Assembly (NCBI RefSeq): GCF_016743335.1
Contig: NZ_WCJE01000002.1
Span: 62,001 to 126,000 of the forward strand
DNA length: 64,000 bases
Direction of reading: 5' to 3'
DNA from: Streptococcus suis
GTDB taxonomy: Bacteria > Bacillota > Bacilli > Lactobacillales > Streptococcaceae
Positions 49,963 through 60,087 of the stretch are shown here, one piece after another. Position numbers and translations under genes: made by a program. The stretch's first letter is position 1; each line of letters opens with the position of its first letter. The notes beneath the pieces are model-generated. The model was not told the origin of the DNA. It saw nothing but the letters and a program-made list of their open reading frames with translations, and searched no databases.

Positions 49963-51555
49963 TTATATCTTCTCACGCAATTTCCCATCACGCATTTCCA
50001 AAACCACATCAAACATGTCTAGGATGGCAGGGTCTGATTGGTGCAAGATAGTAATGATGAGTTTGTCCTCCAACTGCAAAAGGTGGGTCAAGACCTGTTT
50101 GGTCAAGGCAGGGTCTAAATGGGCGGTCGGTTCATCCAAGAGCAAGATGTCCTTGCCGCTCATCAGGGCACGGAGCAGACACAGGGTATTTTTCTCGCCA
50201 CCACTCAAGAGACTGGGATCGCTTGTTGTACGCAAGGTGTCCTGTAAACTCGTTGGCAAGCTCCTTAACAAGCCAAGCATGACATCTCTTCCCTTCTCAT
50301 AGGTTCCAAAAACAGACACATTGTTTTCAAAATCGGTATGGTAAAGATGCTCAAACTGGCTAAGATAGAAGGCGGTAGCTGCTTCCATTTCATGTGAAAC
50401 ATCATGTTCCAAATAGGAAACACTTCCCATGTCCATAGCCAGTTCCCCTGCCAACACTCGTAGAAAAGTCGATTTCCCGCTAGCTGACGGGCCAATGATG
50501 GCATACTTTTTCCCCTTGTCAAACCGATAGGAAAAATCTGCTACCGCTAATTCTCCCACACGATAGGCCACATCCCTGACTTCCAAAGCTGTCACCTTGG
50601 GATAGCTTGGCACTTGCTCAGACAAGACCTGACCAGCAAGATAATCTTCTAAATTAGCGACCGTTTCCTTGGTCGAATGGATATAATTGACATCCAAAAG
50701 GATGTATTTCATGGGATAGATGAAATTTTCAACATAGCTAAAAGTCGCAATGGCAGCACCGATGGTCAACTTTTTTTGTAGCAAGAGGTAGCCGACCAAG
50801 CCAAAAGCCGTTAATTGCACCAAAAACATGGAAAATCCATTGACGACATTGGCCAGGGTTTTGAATTGCCCAAAGCGAAAACGGGCCTGTTCACTTTCTT
50901 CTACCGACCGATGGTGGACACGACTGATGGAGCCGAAGGTTTCACTATTAACGCGGTTCTTAGCAGAAAAGAGGTCAGTCACCACCTGAAAATAGCGTTC
51001 CAAACTCTGTAAAAATGACCGCTGACGCTGAGAAAGAGGACCCGAAATCCACTTGGGAATGAAAACCGCCAAGGCAGATGACAAAATAATGCCTACCGCA
51101 ACCAGCGGATGAACAAAGAGAAAGAGGGAAACCGCATAGATGAACATGCTCAAACTAGAGCGGATAATGTCCATGAGGGGACTCAGGTAACTCTCCTCAA
51201 TGGTTTCCAAATCGTTGTCAAAAATGGATAGATAGGCAGAGACATTCTTCTCTGAAAATTTGGCTAAAGGCTGTGATAACAAGCTGTTTGCCAGACCTTT
51301 TTTAGCCGTGACATAGAATCCCTGAGACACCTTCCACTCATAAACCTGGGAAATGTACTGAAAGACTGAATTGGCAATGATGGTCAAAGCGTAGGCCAAC
51401 AAGAGCCAGACAAGTCCTGTCCAGCCCATCTGAAAAATATGGTCAAAAAGATACTTATTTAACTCAGGTAATACGATATTGGTCAAACTATATAAGATAT
51501 GGAAAACCAACTGAATAGCAATAACAAACCTCAATTGATAGATGATTTTTTTCAT
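49963..51555 (-). CDS. ABC exporter subunit, fused membrane and ATPase domains
   Basis: 530 aa from ATG 51555 (AGGAGGAGTT). Six membrane helices then ATPase with GPSASGKST Walker A, LSGGEKNTL signature and LLLDEPTAH Walker B. Half-transporter paired with the next gene. Substrate unknown. Confidence 0.9.
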   Translation of the reverse strand: MKKIIYQLRFVIAIQLVFHILYSLTNIVLPELNKYLFDHIFQMGWTGLVWLLLAYALTIIANSVFQYISQVYEWKVSQGFYVTAKKGLANSLLSQPLAKFSEKNVSAYLSIFDNDLETIEESYLSPLMDIIRSSLSMFIYAVSLFLFVHPLVAVGIILSSALAVFIPKWISGPLSQRQRSFLQSLERYFQVVTDLFSAKNRVNSETFGSISRVHHRSVEESEQARFRFGQFKTLANVVNGFSMFLVQLTAFGLVGYLLLQKKLTIGAAIATFSYVENFIYPMKYILLDVNYIHSTKETVANLEDYLAGQVLSEQVPSYPKVTALEVRDVAYRVGELAVADFSYRFDKGKKYAIIGPSASGKSTFLRVLAGELAMDMGSVSYLEHDVSHEMEAATAFYLSQFEHLYHTDFENNVSVFGTYEKGRDVMLGLLRSLPTSLQDTLRTTSDPSLLSGGEKNTLCLLRALMSGKDILLLDEPTAHLDPALTKQVLTHLLQLEDKLIITILHQSDPAILDMFDVVLEMRDGKLREKI

Positions 51556-51588
51556 AACTCCTCCTAGATAGGAACAAACGGACAAAAA

Positions 51589-53166
51589 TTAATTGCTCTC
51601 CCCAATCCGTACCACCCCATCATAACGAGAAAGAATCTCATCGGACACGCGGTGGGAAATATGAATGAGCGTCTTATCAGCTAGAGAGGTAAGGTAGGCT
51701 TCAATTACTGTATAGGTTTCCTGATCCAAGGCAGACAGACTTTCATCCAGCAACAAGATATCCTTATCTTGCAGCAAGGCACGGATCAAGAGCAGGCGTT
51801 GCTTTTGTCCGCCAGACAGGCCGCTATCATCACTAATTTCCTCGCTCAAAGAAGCATAACTTGGGAAACGACTGTCAAGGTTCATGGTCTTAATGAGAAA
51901 CATCAGCCTATCTTCTGGAACTTCCCGTCCCATTGTCAAATTGTAGAGAACCCTATCATGGAAAAGGGCTCCCTCTTGTGGCAAATAGGCAATCTTGTCT
52001 TGAATGGCTTGGTAGGATAAGTCTGAAAGAGAGGTTTTATCAAAGTAAATATCCCCTGTTTGCAGTTGGCTATTCTTGGTCAAAATAAGAGCCAAGGAAG
52101 ATTTGCCAGAACCACTTTCCCCAAGAATTAAATACTTCTTACCACGTTCGAACGCTACGGTCAGGTCTTCAAAGACCTGCTTCTCACCGATAGCATAACT
52201 AGCCTTGACCAGTTGAATACTCTGGAAAGCTGAAGCTAGTTCCTGCCCCTTCGTTTCTTGACCCCAAGTAGATAGCTCAAACTCTTGCTTCAATTTCTTA
52301 ACGGCATGCCTATCCAAAAAGGCTGCCGCAATGCTATTTATGGGATCCACCAACTGCTCTGAAATGGTCAGAATAGCCGTCAAACCTCCGATGGTCAAGG
52401 CCCCAGAAAAGACTTGAAAACCACCGATAAAGATAATCGAAAGAGTGGTCAGATAAAAGACAAAACCGACTAAGAGCCGCATGGTTACTGTCGTTCGATT
52501 GGCCTGATTGACCTTGTCATTGACTGCTTGATAGCGATCGTTCAGACCATCTAAAACTTGCTGTCTTTGGCGGCTATTTTTCACTTGCAAATAACTCAGA
52601 AAGACATCTGAAACCCTTGTATTATAGACCTGCTGACTGTCCGAAATCGCTTCCTGATTGAGCCTTCTCCTCTTTTTAAACAAATAGGGAATCACAACTG
52701 GCAAGAATGAGATCAGAATCAAGAAAATAGCTGTCAGACCATCCAAGCTAAGCAAGGCTAGACTGGCAATGCCAAAGGTACAAGCACCTTGAAAAATCGT
52801 AAAGAAAGCGTCGTAATAATCTTCTTTCACCGTCTCCAAATCATTATTGAGCTGGGAAATATAGGCCCCTGCCCCCTGGTCAACAAACCGCCTAAAAGGT
52901 AAATCAAAAATTTTCCCAATAAAGGTCGCCTGCAATTGGAAACCTACTTGATTGAGATAGCTGACATTGGCAATCTGACGAATGTATTCAAAGATCAGCA
53001 TGACAAGGACAGTTAGCCCCATCAGCACAAAATAAGACACAAAGGCTTGTCTATCTCCAGCTGCAATAGCATCAATAATGTAGCGATATTGGTACAGAAA
53101 GCCAACATTGAGCAGGGCTACTGCAAAAATACAAGTTAAGGTTAGCCAAAAATTCCTCTTTTTCAT
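51589..53166 (-). CDS. ABC exporter subunit, fused membrane and ATPase domains
   Basis: 525 aa from ATG 53166 (GGAGGGG). Same architecture, GESGSGKSSL Walker A, LSGGQKQR signature, LLLDESLS in place of the usual DEP. The pair likely forms a heterodimer; Rgg gene immediately upstream suggests its control. Confidence 0.9.
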   Translation of the reverse strand: MKKRNFWLTLTCIFAVALLNVGFLYQYRYIIDAIAAGDRQAFVSYFVLMGLTVLVMLIFEYIRQIANVSYLNQVGFQLQATFIGKIFDLPFRRFVDQGAGAYISQLNNDLETVKEDYYDAFFTIFQGACTFGIASLALLSLDGLTAIFLILISFLPVVIPYLFKKRRRLNQEAISDSQQVYNTRVSDVFLSYLQVKNSRQRQQVLDGLNDRYQAVNDKVNQANRTTVTMRLLVGFVFYLTTLSIIFIGGFQVFSGALTIGGLTAILTISEQLVDPINSIAAAFLDRHAVKKLKQEFELSTWGQETKGQELASAFQSIQLVKASYAIGEKQVFEDLTVAFERGKKYLILGESGSGKSSLALILTKNSQLQTGDIYFDKTSLSDLSYQAIQDKIAYLPQEGALFHDRVLYNLTMGREVPEDRLMFLIKTMNLDSRFPSYASLSEEISDDSGLSGGQKQRLLLIRALLQDKDILLLDESLSALDQETYTVIEAYLTSLADKTLIHISHRVSDEILSRYDGVVRIGESN

Positions 53167-53269
53167 TTCCCCTCCATCGTTTGATAGATTTCTAAGCAAA
53201 CATTTGGTCGCTTTCATCTATATTATAGAATAGGAATTGGAGACGATTTTATTCGTCCCCTATATGCAA

Positions 53270-54136
53270 CTATTTCTCGTTCGCTATTTTTTCAAGTATC
53301 GTTTCATACCAATCTGCTATATTCTGGCTATCGACCGCTCGTAAAAGTTCGATACACTTTCTCATCTCCAAGATAGCATTGGCACTTCCTGTTTTTCGAT
53401 AATCATAAAAAGCCTTACCAAATTTAAATAAAATGCGTTCAAAAATTTCCGTTTCATCGAAAAACAGACCTTTGATGGTCTTTTCAAGAAAGATTGCGTC
53501 GGCAAGTTCCTTATGTTGAACGCTGACGAGATAGGCACTAAGTAAAATTTGAGAAACTGCCAATCGATGTAGTTTCATTTCACGATAAAACTGTGTACGA
53601 CCAATTAGTTCCCTGCAAAAAAGCATCATAGTCTGGTGTTCTAATTCATCCATGGTATTGGCAAATAGCAAGAGCTCGTAATAACTCCAGTTGTCCACTC
53701 GAAATAAGTAATCCGTTAAAAAGGCTGTATCTTCTTTCGAAACAACTACTGTCTTATCTAAGTCGCTCAGTTTATACGCGATTAAAATAGCATTCAACCG
53801 ATGAAACTCCCTACGAGAATCTCTTTCTGCTTTTGCTAATTGTTCAGACAAGATTTTCTTTATGGTTACAACATCTCTGATATAGATGGATTGTTTTAGT
53901 TGTTCCAAAATTCTAGTCAGCTCATCTTTTTTGAAATCCTGACTGGCATACACGAACTCGTCCACATCCACATTCATTTCTGCCAGCACACCAAATAATT
54001 TACTAACAGTAATGTCGGATTCTCCATTTTCAAACCTAGAAAGTTGAGAAGTAGAAATATGTCCCTTGGCGACCTCCGCCAAACTCTTCCCCTTTCCCTC
54101 TCTTATCAATTTTAATGTCCTACCAAAACGATTCAT
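53270..54136 (-). CDS. Rgg/MutR-family regulator
   Basis: 288 aa. HTH 1-62 (FGRTLKLIREGKGKSLAEVAKGHISTSQLSRFENGESDITVSKL) and a helical repeat C-domain as in peptide-sensing Rgg proteins. No short hydrophobic peptide gene seen in either flank. Confidence 0.88.
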   Translation of the reverse strand: MNRFGRTLKLIREGKGKSLAEVAKGHISTSQLSRFENGESDITVSKLFGVLAEMNVDVDEFVYASQDFKKDELTRILEQLKQSIYIRDVVTIKKILSEQLAKAERDSRREFHRLNAILIAYKLSDLDKTVVVSKEDTAFLTDYLFRVDNWSYYELLLFANTMDELEHQTMMLFCRELIGRTQFYREMKLHRLAVSQILLSAYLVSVQHKELADAIFLEKTIKGLFFDETEIFERILFKFGKAFYDYRKTGSANAILEMRKCIELLRAVDSQNIADWYETILEKIANEK

Positions 54137-54233
54137 GCTTTACCTCTACACTCACGATTAAAAAATCATTTGTAAACATAATTATTATACCACAACTCCC
54201 CATGTTTGTGTGTGTTTTCACATAAAGAAGAAA

Positions 54234-54255
54234 CCAAGCCAGCTATCTGACTTGG
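54234..54255 (-). terminator. Terminator after LTA-synthase-like gene
   Basis: CCAAGTCAG-ATAG-CTGGCTTGG on the minus strand then TTTCTTCTTT; one mismatch. Confidence 0.6.
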
Positions 54256-54262
54256 TCTATTT

Positions 54263-56707
54263 TTATTCTGTCGTTTCAGTCGCTACTTTGAAAAAATCTT
54301 TGTATTTCAAAAGGTAGCCTTTTCCTGTAGATAGGTCATATTGGACCAGTTTGAGTTCTTCTGCAACTTTCGCATCCCGCTCAGCCTGTCCTACTCGGTC
54401 CTTATGAAGTACTTCTGTCAAGAGGGCATAGTAAGGACTGACCTTGTTGTTGGTCGTCTCCAGCATCAGTGCATTCATGTCGCTAGAATTGACCAAATCA
54501 TAATGGTAGTCTTCCGTTTCAAAATTACTCCACACGAAATAATCTGTCTTATATTGCAGACTTGGATCGGTCACAAAGGCTGACTCTGGATACAAACCTG
54601 GTAGGTGGTCACCGTAAAAAACAACTGTCACTTTCTTATCCAAGGTCTTAAGCTGATCCAGAAAATCTCTGGTTGCCTGATCCGTAAAGGATAGAAGACG
54701 AACATAGCTGGTCAAATTTTCATTTTCCTCAGCCGTGAAGCCCTCACCCGATGCTGTAATACTTGCAGGCTCAGCTGAGTTCCACTGCACATGGTTCTGC
54801 ATGGTAATAGCCGACACAAAGCTGGTATCAGCAGAACGTACCTGATCCAAAATCAAGTCATAGGTCTTCTTGTCACTGACAAAATTCCCCTGATAATCCT
54901 CAGCCGTCACAGTAAGAGGATACTTGGCACTATTGAGAGTGTAGAATTGCTCAATCCCCAGCTGCTTATAGATAGAATTTCGGTTGTAACTGGTATCGTA
55001 GTAAGGATGGATGGCGATACGATTATCTGCTGGATAGAGGTCGCTGATACTTGGCAACTTCTTCATATTTGGTGCTACATCCAAATAGACTGACGAAATA
55101 GAAGAATTATAATTGTAAAATGGCAAACCACTATAAACCTGAAACTCGATATTAGCCGTACCACCACCATAGTGGTCACTCTTCATCAAGCCACTGGTAG
55201 TCTGACTCATGATGTACTCAATATTTGGAAGGACATTCTGGCTAAGGGTCACACCCGGAATCCGACGCGGGTCAGCCAAACTCTCACTAAGAATGTAGAT
55301 AACTGTCTGGTCAGTCAGTTGACCTGTCCGTTCTGCATTGATTTCCTCAGCCAAGGCGGTGTACTTCTTCACAATAGCCTTCATGGTCTTCTCAGAGTAA
55401 TTCTCAGGCATTTCCATACTGGTCTTACTGAGTTGCTGCAACCAGAGGAATGAAAGAGTGCGATAACGAGCCACAAAAGCATAGCCCTTCCAGTCTACGT
55501 TCCGCCAGTTATTGACCTGAGAAAGAATAGGAATCCAACCAGCAATCTTGTGGTCTTTTTCATTGCGAATTGCCCAGCCCATTCCTAAAATCAAGGATAC
55601 GATAACTGAAATTCCTGCCAGCCTTTTCCAGATAGAAGCGACAATCCTTCCTTGGAAGTAGTTCTTATGAATTTTCCGATAAAGAAAGAACAGAATCACT
55701 AAAAAGAATAGTGATATGAGTACAACACGCAGACTGATAAAGCTGAGAATCATCCCCATATTACCAATCCATTTGAAATCATTTGGGGTCAATGGCTCCG
55801 AACGATAACGGAATTTTAGGAAATTGGCCGCTATCAAGGTCACATTTAAACCAGCAATGACAGCAACCGATAGGATTTGACGGTTGATAACTAGGCTAAT
55901 GATGACATTGAGAAAAAAGAGGCAGGCAATTTGAAAGACAATAGCACCCGGAAAGAGATGGCGTGTGAAATAAGAACCAGTCGCTCCAGCCATTGAAGCC
56001 TGATAACCGATATGCGACAACATAGCCATAGCCAGGCTAATAAAGAGCATACTGTGAACGTTGGTCCGATTGGCCTTAAACTCTACAAATGCCTTATGAA
56101 GATAGCGGAGAAATATATAGGTCCCTATAAAATGAATAGGTGCAAACAATGGTGTCTGGCTAAAGAATTCTACATAAGAACCTTTCTCAACCAAACTCTC
56201 ATAATGGCTATCTTTCCAATAAGAGATAGCTAGAGGGCTGAGAGAAAGCAAACTGGTCAAGAGCAAATAGCCATCTGGTACCAAGTGATTGGCTGACCAC
56301 TGGCTTAATTTTTCTCGAATTCCCGTCTTCTTCCGCCATAAAAATGCCAACAATACGGGAAGAGCCAACATCAATAGAAGCTCAAATTGAAAGAGATTAT
56401 TCCGAAAAATATTCCAGGGTTGATATTTCTTGGCATTGAGCCGATAGACTAGATTGACAAGATACAGAAAGCCTAGAAAATAGCCGACATACTTGGCAAA
56501 GCTCTTAGTCTTGATAAACTGTTCGTACTTATCCAGCAGGACCAGGATATAAAAAGTAAAAATAAGATAGGCAAGTAAGGGCAGGGGGACAAACCAGAGC
56601 GGAAAAGATACACCGCTTAACAAAAGGGCCCGCCCCATCGCCAGCAAAACGGTCATAATCATAACCAGAATAAATTGCTTGCTTGCCTTTGGATTGATTT
56701 GTTTCAT
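54263..56707 (-). CDS. LTA-synthase-like sulfatase-fold membrane protein
   Basis: 814 aa. About ten membrane helices in residues 1-430, then an extracellular alkaline-phosphatase-superfamily domain with YILSESLADPRR, nucleophile Thr near 516 (GGGTANIEFQ), and GDHLPGLYP. Family transfers glycerol-phosphate or phosphoethanolamine; the N-part is longer than in classic LtaS (about 630-720 aa), so substrate may differ. Confidence 0.82.
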   Translation of the reverse strand: MKQINPKASKQFILVMIMTVLLAMGRALLLSGVSFPLWFVPLPLLAYLIFTFYILVLLDKYEQFIKTKSFAKYVGYFLGFLYLVNLVYRLNAKKYQPWNIFRNNLFQFELLLMLALPVLLAFLWRKKTGIREKLSQWSANHLVPDGYLLLTSLLSLSPLAISYWKDSHYESLVEKGSYVEFFSQTPLFAPIHFIGTYIFLRYLHKAFVEFKANRTNVHSMLFISLAMAMLSHIGYQASMAGATGSYFTRHLFPGAIVFQIACLFFLNVIISLVINRQILSVAVIAGLNVTLIAANFLKFRYRSEPLTPNDFKWIGNMGMILSFISLRVVLISLFFLVILFFLYRKIHKNYFQGRIVASIWKRLAGISVIVSLILGMGWAIRNEKDHKIAGWIPILSQVNNWRNVDWKGYAFVARYRTLSFLWLQQLSKTSMEMPENYSEKTMKAIVKKYTALAEEINAERTGQLTDQTVIYILSESLADPRRIPGVTLSQNVLPNIEYIMSQTTSGLMKSDHYGGGTANIEFQVYSGLPFYNYNSSISSVYLDVAPNMKKLPSISDLYPADNRIAIHPYYDTSYNRNSIYKQLGIEQFYTLNSAKYPLTVTAEDYQGNFVSDKKTYDLILDQVRSADTSFVSAITMQNHVQWNSAEPASITASGEGFTAEENENLTSYVRLLSFTDQATRDFLDQLKTLDKKVTVVFYGDHLPGLYPESAFVTDPSLQYKTDYFVWSNFETEDYHYDLVNSSDMNALMLETTNNKVSPYYALLTEVLHKDRVGQAERDAKVAEELKLVQYDLSTGKGYLLKYKDFFKVATETTE

Positions 56708-56719
56708 AACATTTCTCTC

Positions 56720-58450
56720 TTAGGAAAGGTTTGATTTTCGGTAAATAAAGCCGTAGTACATCGACCAGATTAGCCATCCAGTCAAGCTAATCACGATAAC
56801 AGGCAGTAACCACCACTGTTGCTTGTAGGATAGGACAAGGGTATTCTGCCCTTTTTTGCTGGTAACCGTTGGTACTCCAATAGTGGAAAGAATCATATCT
56901 TCTCTATCTAAAACGGTATCATTCAAAATAAGCTGACTGTCTTGGTAAACAATAACTGGTACCGCAGTTTCTTCTGCTTCTGACGCCGTCCAAGTCACCA
57001 CCAGCTGATCGCCGTCAACTTCTTTGATAAACTCTTGATTTGGTAAAATCACTTGGTCACGATAGGTAAAATAGGTATTGTCCGACTCTTCATTGGTCAG
57101 ATGTCCCGTCTTCTCTGATAGATCTGGTACATAGTCAGGTGTGGATTTCTGAGCAATGTGGATAAATTCACCCAAGTCTTTAGAATGAAATGAAGCCTGT
57201 AACTCTTCCGTCGTCCCGTACAAGGTCGTATGAATTCGTTTTTGTAGGAAGGTATCGCTATAGTAATGTCCTTTGATTTCCTTATAACTCTGATTCCAGA
57301 GGAAAACAACCGAAACAAGCAAAGAAATAACAGTCAAACCTGAAAAGATTTTCTGCATTTTTTCTGACAAGCCTGAAACCTGTACCCCCACAACTGCCAA
57401 CAACAAGGCATTGGCATATAGGAAGAAGCGGAAAGGAAATTGGATCAACTCAACTAAATCGATCCCCTTGCCAGCTACTAATTGCCAAGGGAAGAGGTTG
57501 GTTGACAAAATCAAAAATACTGCGTAGGTAAGAGCAAGACCAGCCAGAACCAGCGATTGTTTCTTCCAATTTTTCACTACAAAATAGAGATAGATTCCAA
57601 AGAAAATTGGCAATGGATAGGGATAGTAGAGAAAGGCTGTTTTGAGCCATGTTACGGTATTGAGGACAAATTTCTTGTTAACAAATGGTGGTACCAAAGT
57701 GTTGGTCGCGTTGATATAAATAAGCGGCAACCAGATATTGATGGTCAGAAGCAAAAAAATTCCTACCGATAGAGCTACTTGCCCAATAATCTTCATTTTT
57801 TGGTCTGATTTCCACCAACCAATAAGGAAGAGTACACCATAGGCAATGACCAAGAACAAGGTCGATAGCATATGAACCTGCAACATGAGTCCTACCGCTC
57901 CTGCCATGAGGAATATCGGTACTTTTTTAGTCTGTAGGAAACGGACTGCAGGGATTAAACAAAGCGGAAAGAGAGCCACTCCCCAGCTGGTAAATCCTTG
58001 GGTCGCCCACCAATACTGAATGGAGTAGGTCGTCACAAAGAAGAGGGACAAGAGAACGGAGTGAACATACTTGACCTTGACCTCGCGCATGAGCAGGTAG
58101 AGGGAGGTGGCACTCAGAGTACCCAAGAGAAGATTGGATAAAATCTGATAGCGGAACCAGGTCCCACTCAAGAGTACCAAGGCTCCCTGTAGATAGGCAA
58201 AATAAGGCCCATAGAGAGCATTGACAATCCGTCCTGACTGCTGATAGCCATACAAACTGATAATATAGGAGAAATTGCCCTCCTTCATCTGCATAGCCGC
58301 ATCATAGAAACGATTGTAGTGGAAAATCAAGTCCGCACCTGTCACCATCCCCTTAGTTAGCAAGTGGGGAACCAATAATAATAAAGAAAAGCCCACAAAT
58401 AGGCCTAGGGCTACTAAATGGGGATGCTTTTTCAGCATAGTTTTTAACAT
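56720..58450 (-). CDS. Large multi-spanning membrane protein (GT-C/YfhO-like)
   Basis: 576 aa from ATG 58450 (GAAGG before); an open frame from 58531 would read through a terminator. About twelve membrane helices, then an extracellular C-domain (about 440-540) and final helix. Annotated in relatives as 6-pyruvoyl-tetrahydropterin-synthase-related membrane protein; GT-C-like layout. Followed by the LTA-synthase-like gene, so a cell-envelope glycosylation role is likely. Confidence 0.7.
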   Translation of the reverse strand: MLKTMLKKHPHLVALGLFVGFSLLLLVPHLLTKGMVTGADLIFHYNRFYDAAMQMKEGNFSYIISLYGYQQSGRIVNALYGPYFAYLQGALVLLSGTWFRYQILSNLLLGTLSATSLYLLMREVKVKYVHSVLLSLFFVTTYSIQYWWATQGFTSWGVALFPLCLIPAVRFLQTKKVPIFLMAGAVGLMLQVHMLSTLFLVIAYGVLFLIGWWKSDQKMKIIGQVALSVGIFLLLTINIWLPLIYINATNTLVPPFVNKKFVLNTVTWLKTAFLYYPYPLPIFFGIYLYFVVKNWKKQSLVLAGLALTYAVFLILSTNLFPWQLVAGKGIDLVELIQFPFRFFLYANALLLAVVGVQVSGLSEKMQKIFSGLTVISLLVSVVFLWNQSYKEIKGHYYSDTFLQKRIHTTLYGTTEELQASFHSKDLGEFIHIAQKSTPDYVPDLSEKTGHLTNEESDNTYFTYRDQVILPNQEFIKEVDGDQLVVTWTASEAEETAVPVIVYQDSQLILNDTVLDREDMILSTIGVPTVTSKKGQNTLVLSYKQQWWLLPVIVISLTGWLIWSMYYGFIYRKSNLS

Positions 58451-58464
58451 ATAGATACCTTCAT

Positions 58465-58485
58465 AAAAAAAGAGGGAAACCCTCT
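58465..58485 (-). terminator. Intrinsic terminator/attenuator in leader
   Basis: Minus strand AGAGGG-TTT-CCCTCT followed by six U, 15 bases before the ATG at 58450 and downstream of the promoter at 58548. A separate hairpin (AAATAT...ATATTT, 58496-58525) precedes it in the leader. Confidence 0.8.
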
Positions 58486-58547
58486 CTTGTTTTTGTAAAT
58501 ATTCTGCCAATTTGCAGACAATATTTTTCAAAAGTTAGTCACATTTC

Positions 58548-58576
58548 AGTATAGCAAGCTTTCCACCCACTGTCAA
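58548..58576 (-). promoter_or_regulatory. Strong promoter of membrane-protein gene
   Basis: TTGACA (58571-58576 complement), 17 bases, TGC-TATACT extended -10. Start point near 58541, giving a leader of about 90 bases. Confidence 0.85.
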
Positions 58577-58608
58577 CGAACAAGGCAAACAGAAAAACAA
58601 TTTTCCAT

Positions 58609-58647
58609 TAAAATAAATATTGATTGCAGATTTCTCCGCAATCAATA
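58609..58647 (-). terminator. ksgA terminator
   Basis: TATTGATTGC and GCAATCAATA, perfect 10-bp stem, then TTTATTTT on the minus strand. Confidence 0.85.
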
Positions 58648-58652
58648 CTTGC

Positions 58653-59525
58653 TTATAAACCGACTTCCTGAAGGCTGTCAGACAACCGTGCGAAGTCAGT
58701 CATAGAAAGTGCTTCCCCACGGACACTGGCTTCCAGCTCTGCTATGCCAAGTGCCTGCGTCAGCTTGTCCTTGACCTCTTCGGACTTGCCGAAATGGTTG
58801 GTCAGGTTGTTCCACAGGGTCTTGCGGCGGTGAACAAAGCTGGCCTTGGACACCCGGAAGAAGAAATCTTCGTCCTTGACACTGACCAAGGGTTGCTCGC
58901 GACGGACCATTTTGAGAATGGCGGAGTCCACGTTTGGTGCGGGCACAAAGACGGTCCGAGGCACGATAAAGGCCACCTTGGCAGTCATGTAGTACTGGAC
59001 CGCAATGGACAGGCTGCCGTAAGCCTTGGTGTTTGGCTCGGCAGAAATGCGATCGGCCACCTCCCGCTGCATCATGACCACGAACTCGCTGAAGGGAATC
59101 TTGCTCTCAATCAGGTGCATGAGGATAGGGGTGGTGATGTAGTAGGGCAGGTTGGCCACGACCTTGATGGGCAGGTCAGGATTCTTGAAATTCTGAATCT
59201 GGGTCTGCAGATCGGTCTTCAGGATATCTTGATTGACCACGGTCACATTGTCAAAGCGACCCAGGGTGTCCGCCAAAATCGGAATCAGCCGGTCGTCAAT
59301 CTCAAAAGCCATGACCTCAGCGGCATTCTCTGCCAAAAACTCGGTCAAAGCTCCGATTCCAGGACCAATCTCAATAACATTGACATTCTGGTCAATCTCT
59401 GCCGTGTCCACAATCTTCTGTAAAATATTGGTATCGGTCAAAAAGTTCTGACCGAAAGATTTCTTAAAGGTAAACCCGTGGCGTTCCAGGACGGCACGAG
59501 TAACGTTTTTGTCTGCGATTCTCAT
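58653..59525 (-). CDS. ksgA: 16S rRNA adenine(1518/1519) dimethyltransferase
   Basis: 290 aa. SAM motif [17 protein letters not shown] and [10 protein letters not shown] catalytic motif. Dimethylates A1518 and A1519. Upstream of the leader-controlled gene; followed by its own terminator. Confidence 0.97.
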   Translation of the reverse strand: MRIADKNVTRAVLERHGFTFKKSFGQNFLTDTNILQKIVDTAEIDQNVNVIEIGPGIGALTEFLAENAAEVMAFEIDDRLIPILADTLGRFDNVTVVNQDILKTDLQTQIQNFKNPDLPIKVVANLPYYITTPILMHLIESKIPFSEFVVMMQREVADRISAEPNTKAYGSLSIAVQYYMTAKVAFIVPRTVFVPAPNVDSAILKMVRREQPLVSVKDEDFFFRVSKASFVHRRKTLWNNLTNHFGKSEEVKDKLTQALGIAELEASVRGEALSMTDFARLSDSLQEVGL

Positions 59526-59543
59526 GTGTGTTCTTTCTTGTTT

Positions 59544-60074
59544 TTATTTCGCCATTTCACTTAATCGTGAAACAACACTTAACTTTCTCATAGTGGCTGT
59601 AATGCCCAACTGTTTCTCTAAATAATTGGTATTTAGTTTTTTCTTTCGAGCATCTCTCGGAAGATACATGTATAGACATCGACTTCCCAGACGCAACTCC
59701 TCATCGCCAAAGTCTTGGTGCAATAATTTGTTTAATTTTTCACCATTTATCTCATCATTGGTAAAGACCAAATGAACACGAGAAGGATCATAGCCCTCAC
59801 CAAAAGAATTTTCCGCAACTGCTTGTGTTAACTCCATCTGATGTTTGACAATGATCGCTAACTCTGCACCTATTTTTTCTTTAATGGTTTGATGGATAAG
59901 CCGACTGAGTTGTTTATCTGATAAATCAGTTTCACAAACAACATTTCCACTTTGAATATAGGTTTGAACAGAAGTTAAACCAACTTCCGTCAAAATTTCC
60001 GCCAGATAGGACATCTTGGGAATTTTATTTTTACCAACAGGGGTAACACCTCGAAGGAGGGCAATTTTTTTCAT
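59544..60074 (-). CDS. DUF1697 protein
   Basis: 176 aa. MKKIALLRGVTPVGKNKIPKMSYLAEILTEVGLTSVQTYIQSGNVV is the DUF1697 signature. Function unknown. Confidence 0.9.
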   Translation of the reverse strand: MKKIALLRGVTPVGKNKIPKMSYLAEILTEVGLTSVQTYIQSGNVVCETDLSDKQLSRLIHQTIKEKIGAELAIIVKHQMELTQAVAENSFGEGYDPSRVHLVFTNDEINGEKLNKLLHQDFGDEELRLGSRCLYMYLPRDARKKKLNTNYLEKQLGITATMRKLSVVSRLSEMAK

Positions 60075-60087
60075 TTGTTAATCCCCC

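Noticed and set aside
54137-54233. Short hydrophobic peptide gene for Rgg
   Set aside because: Only a 7-codon frame is present, without ribosome site.
58451-58531. 27-residue N-terminal extension of the membrane protein
   Set aside because: It would be encoded by the terminator hairpin and U-run, without a ribosome site; ATG 58450 is better.
58794-59423. 209-residue open frame on the plus strand
   Set aside because: Fully antisense to ksgA, GC-rich, His/Gln/Gly-rich and with no ribosome site; a shadow of the real gene.
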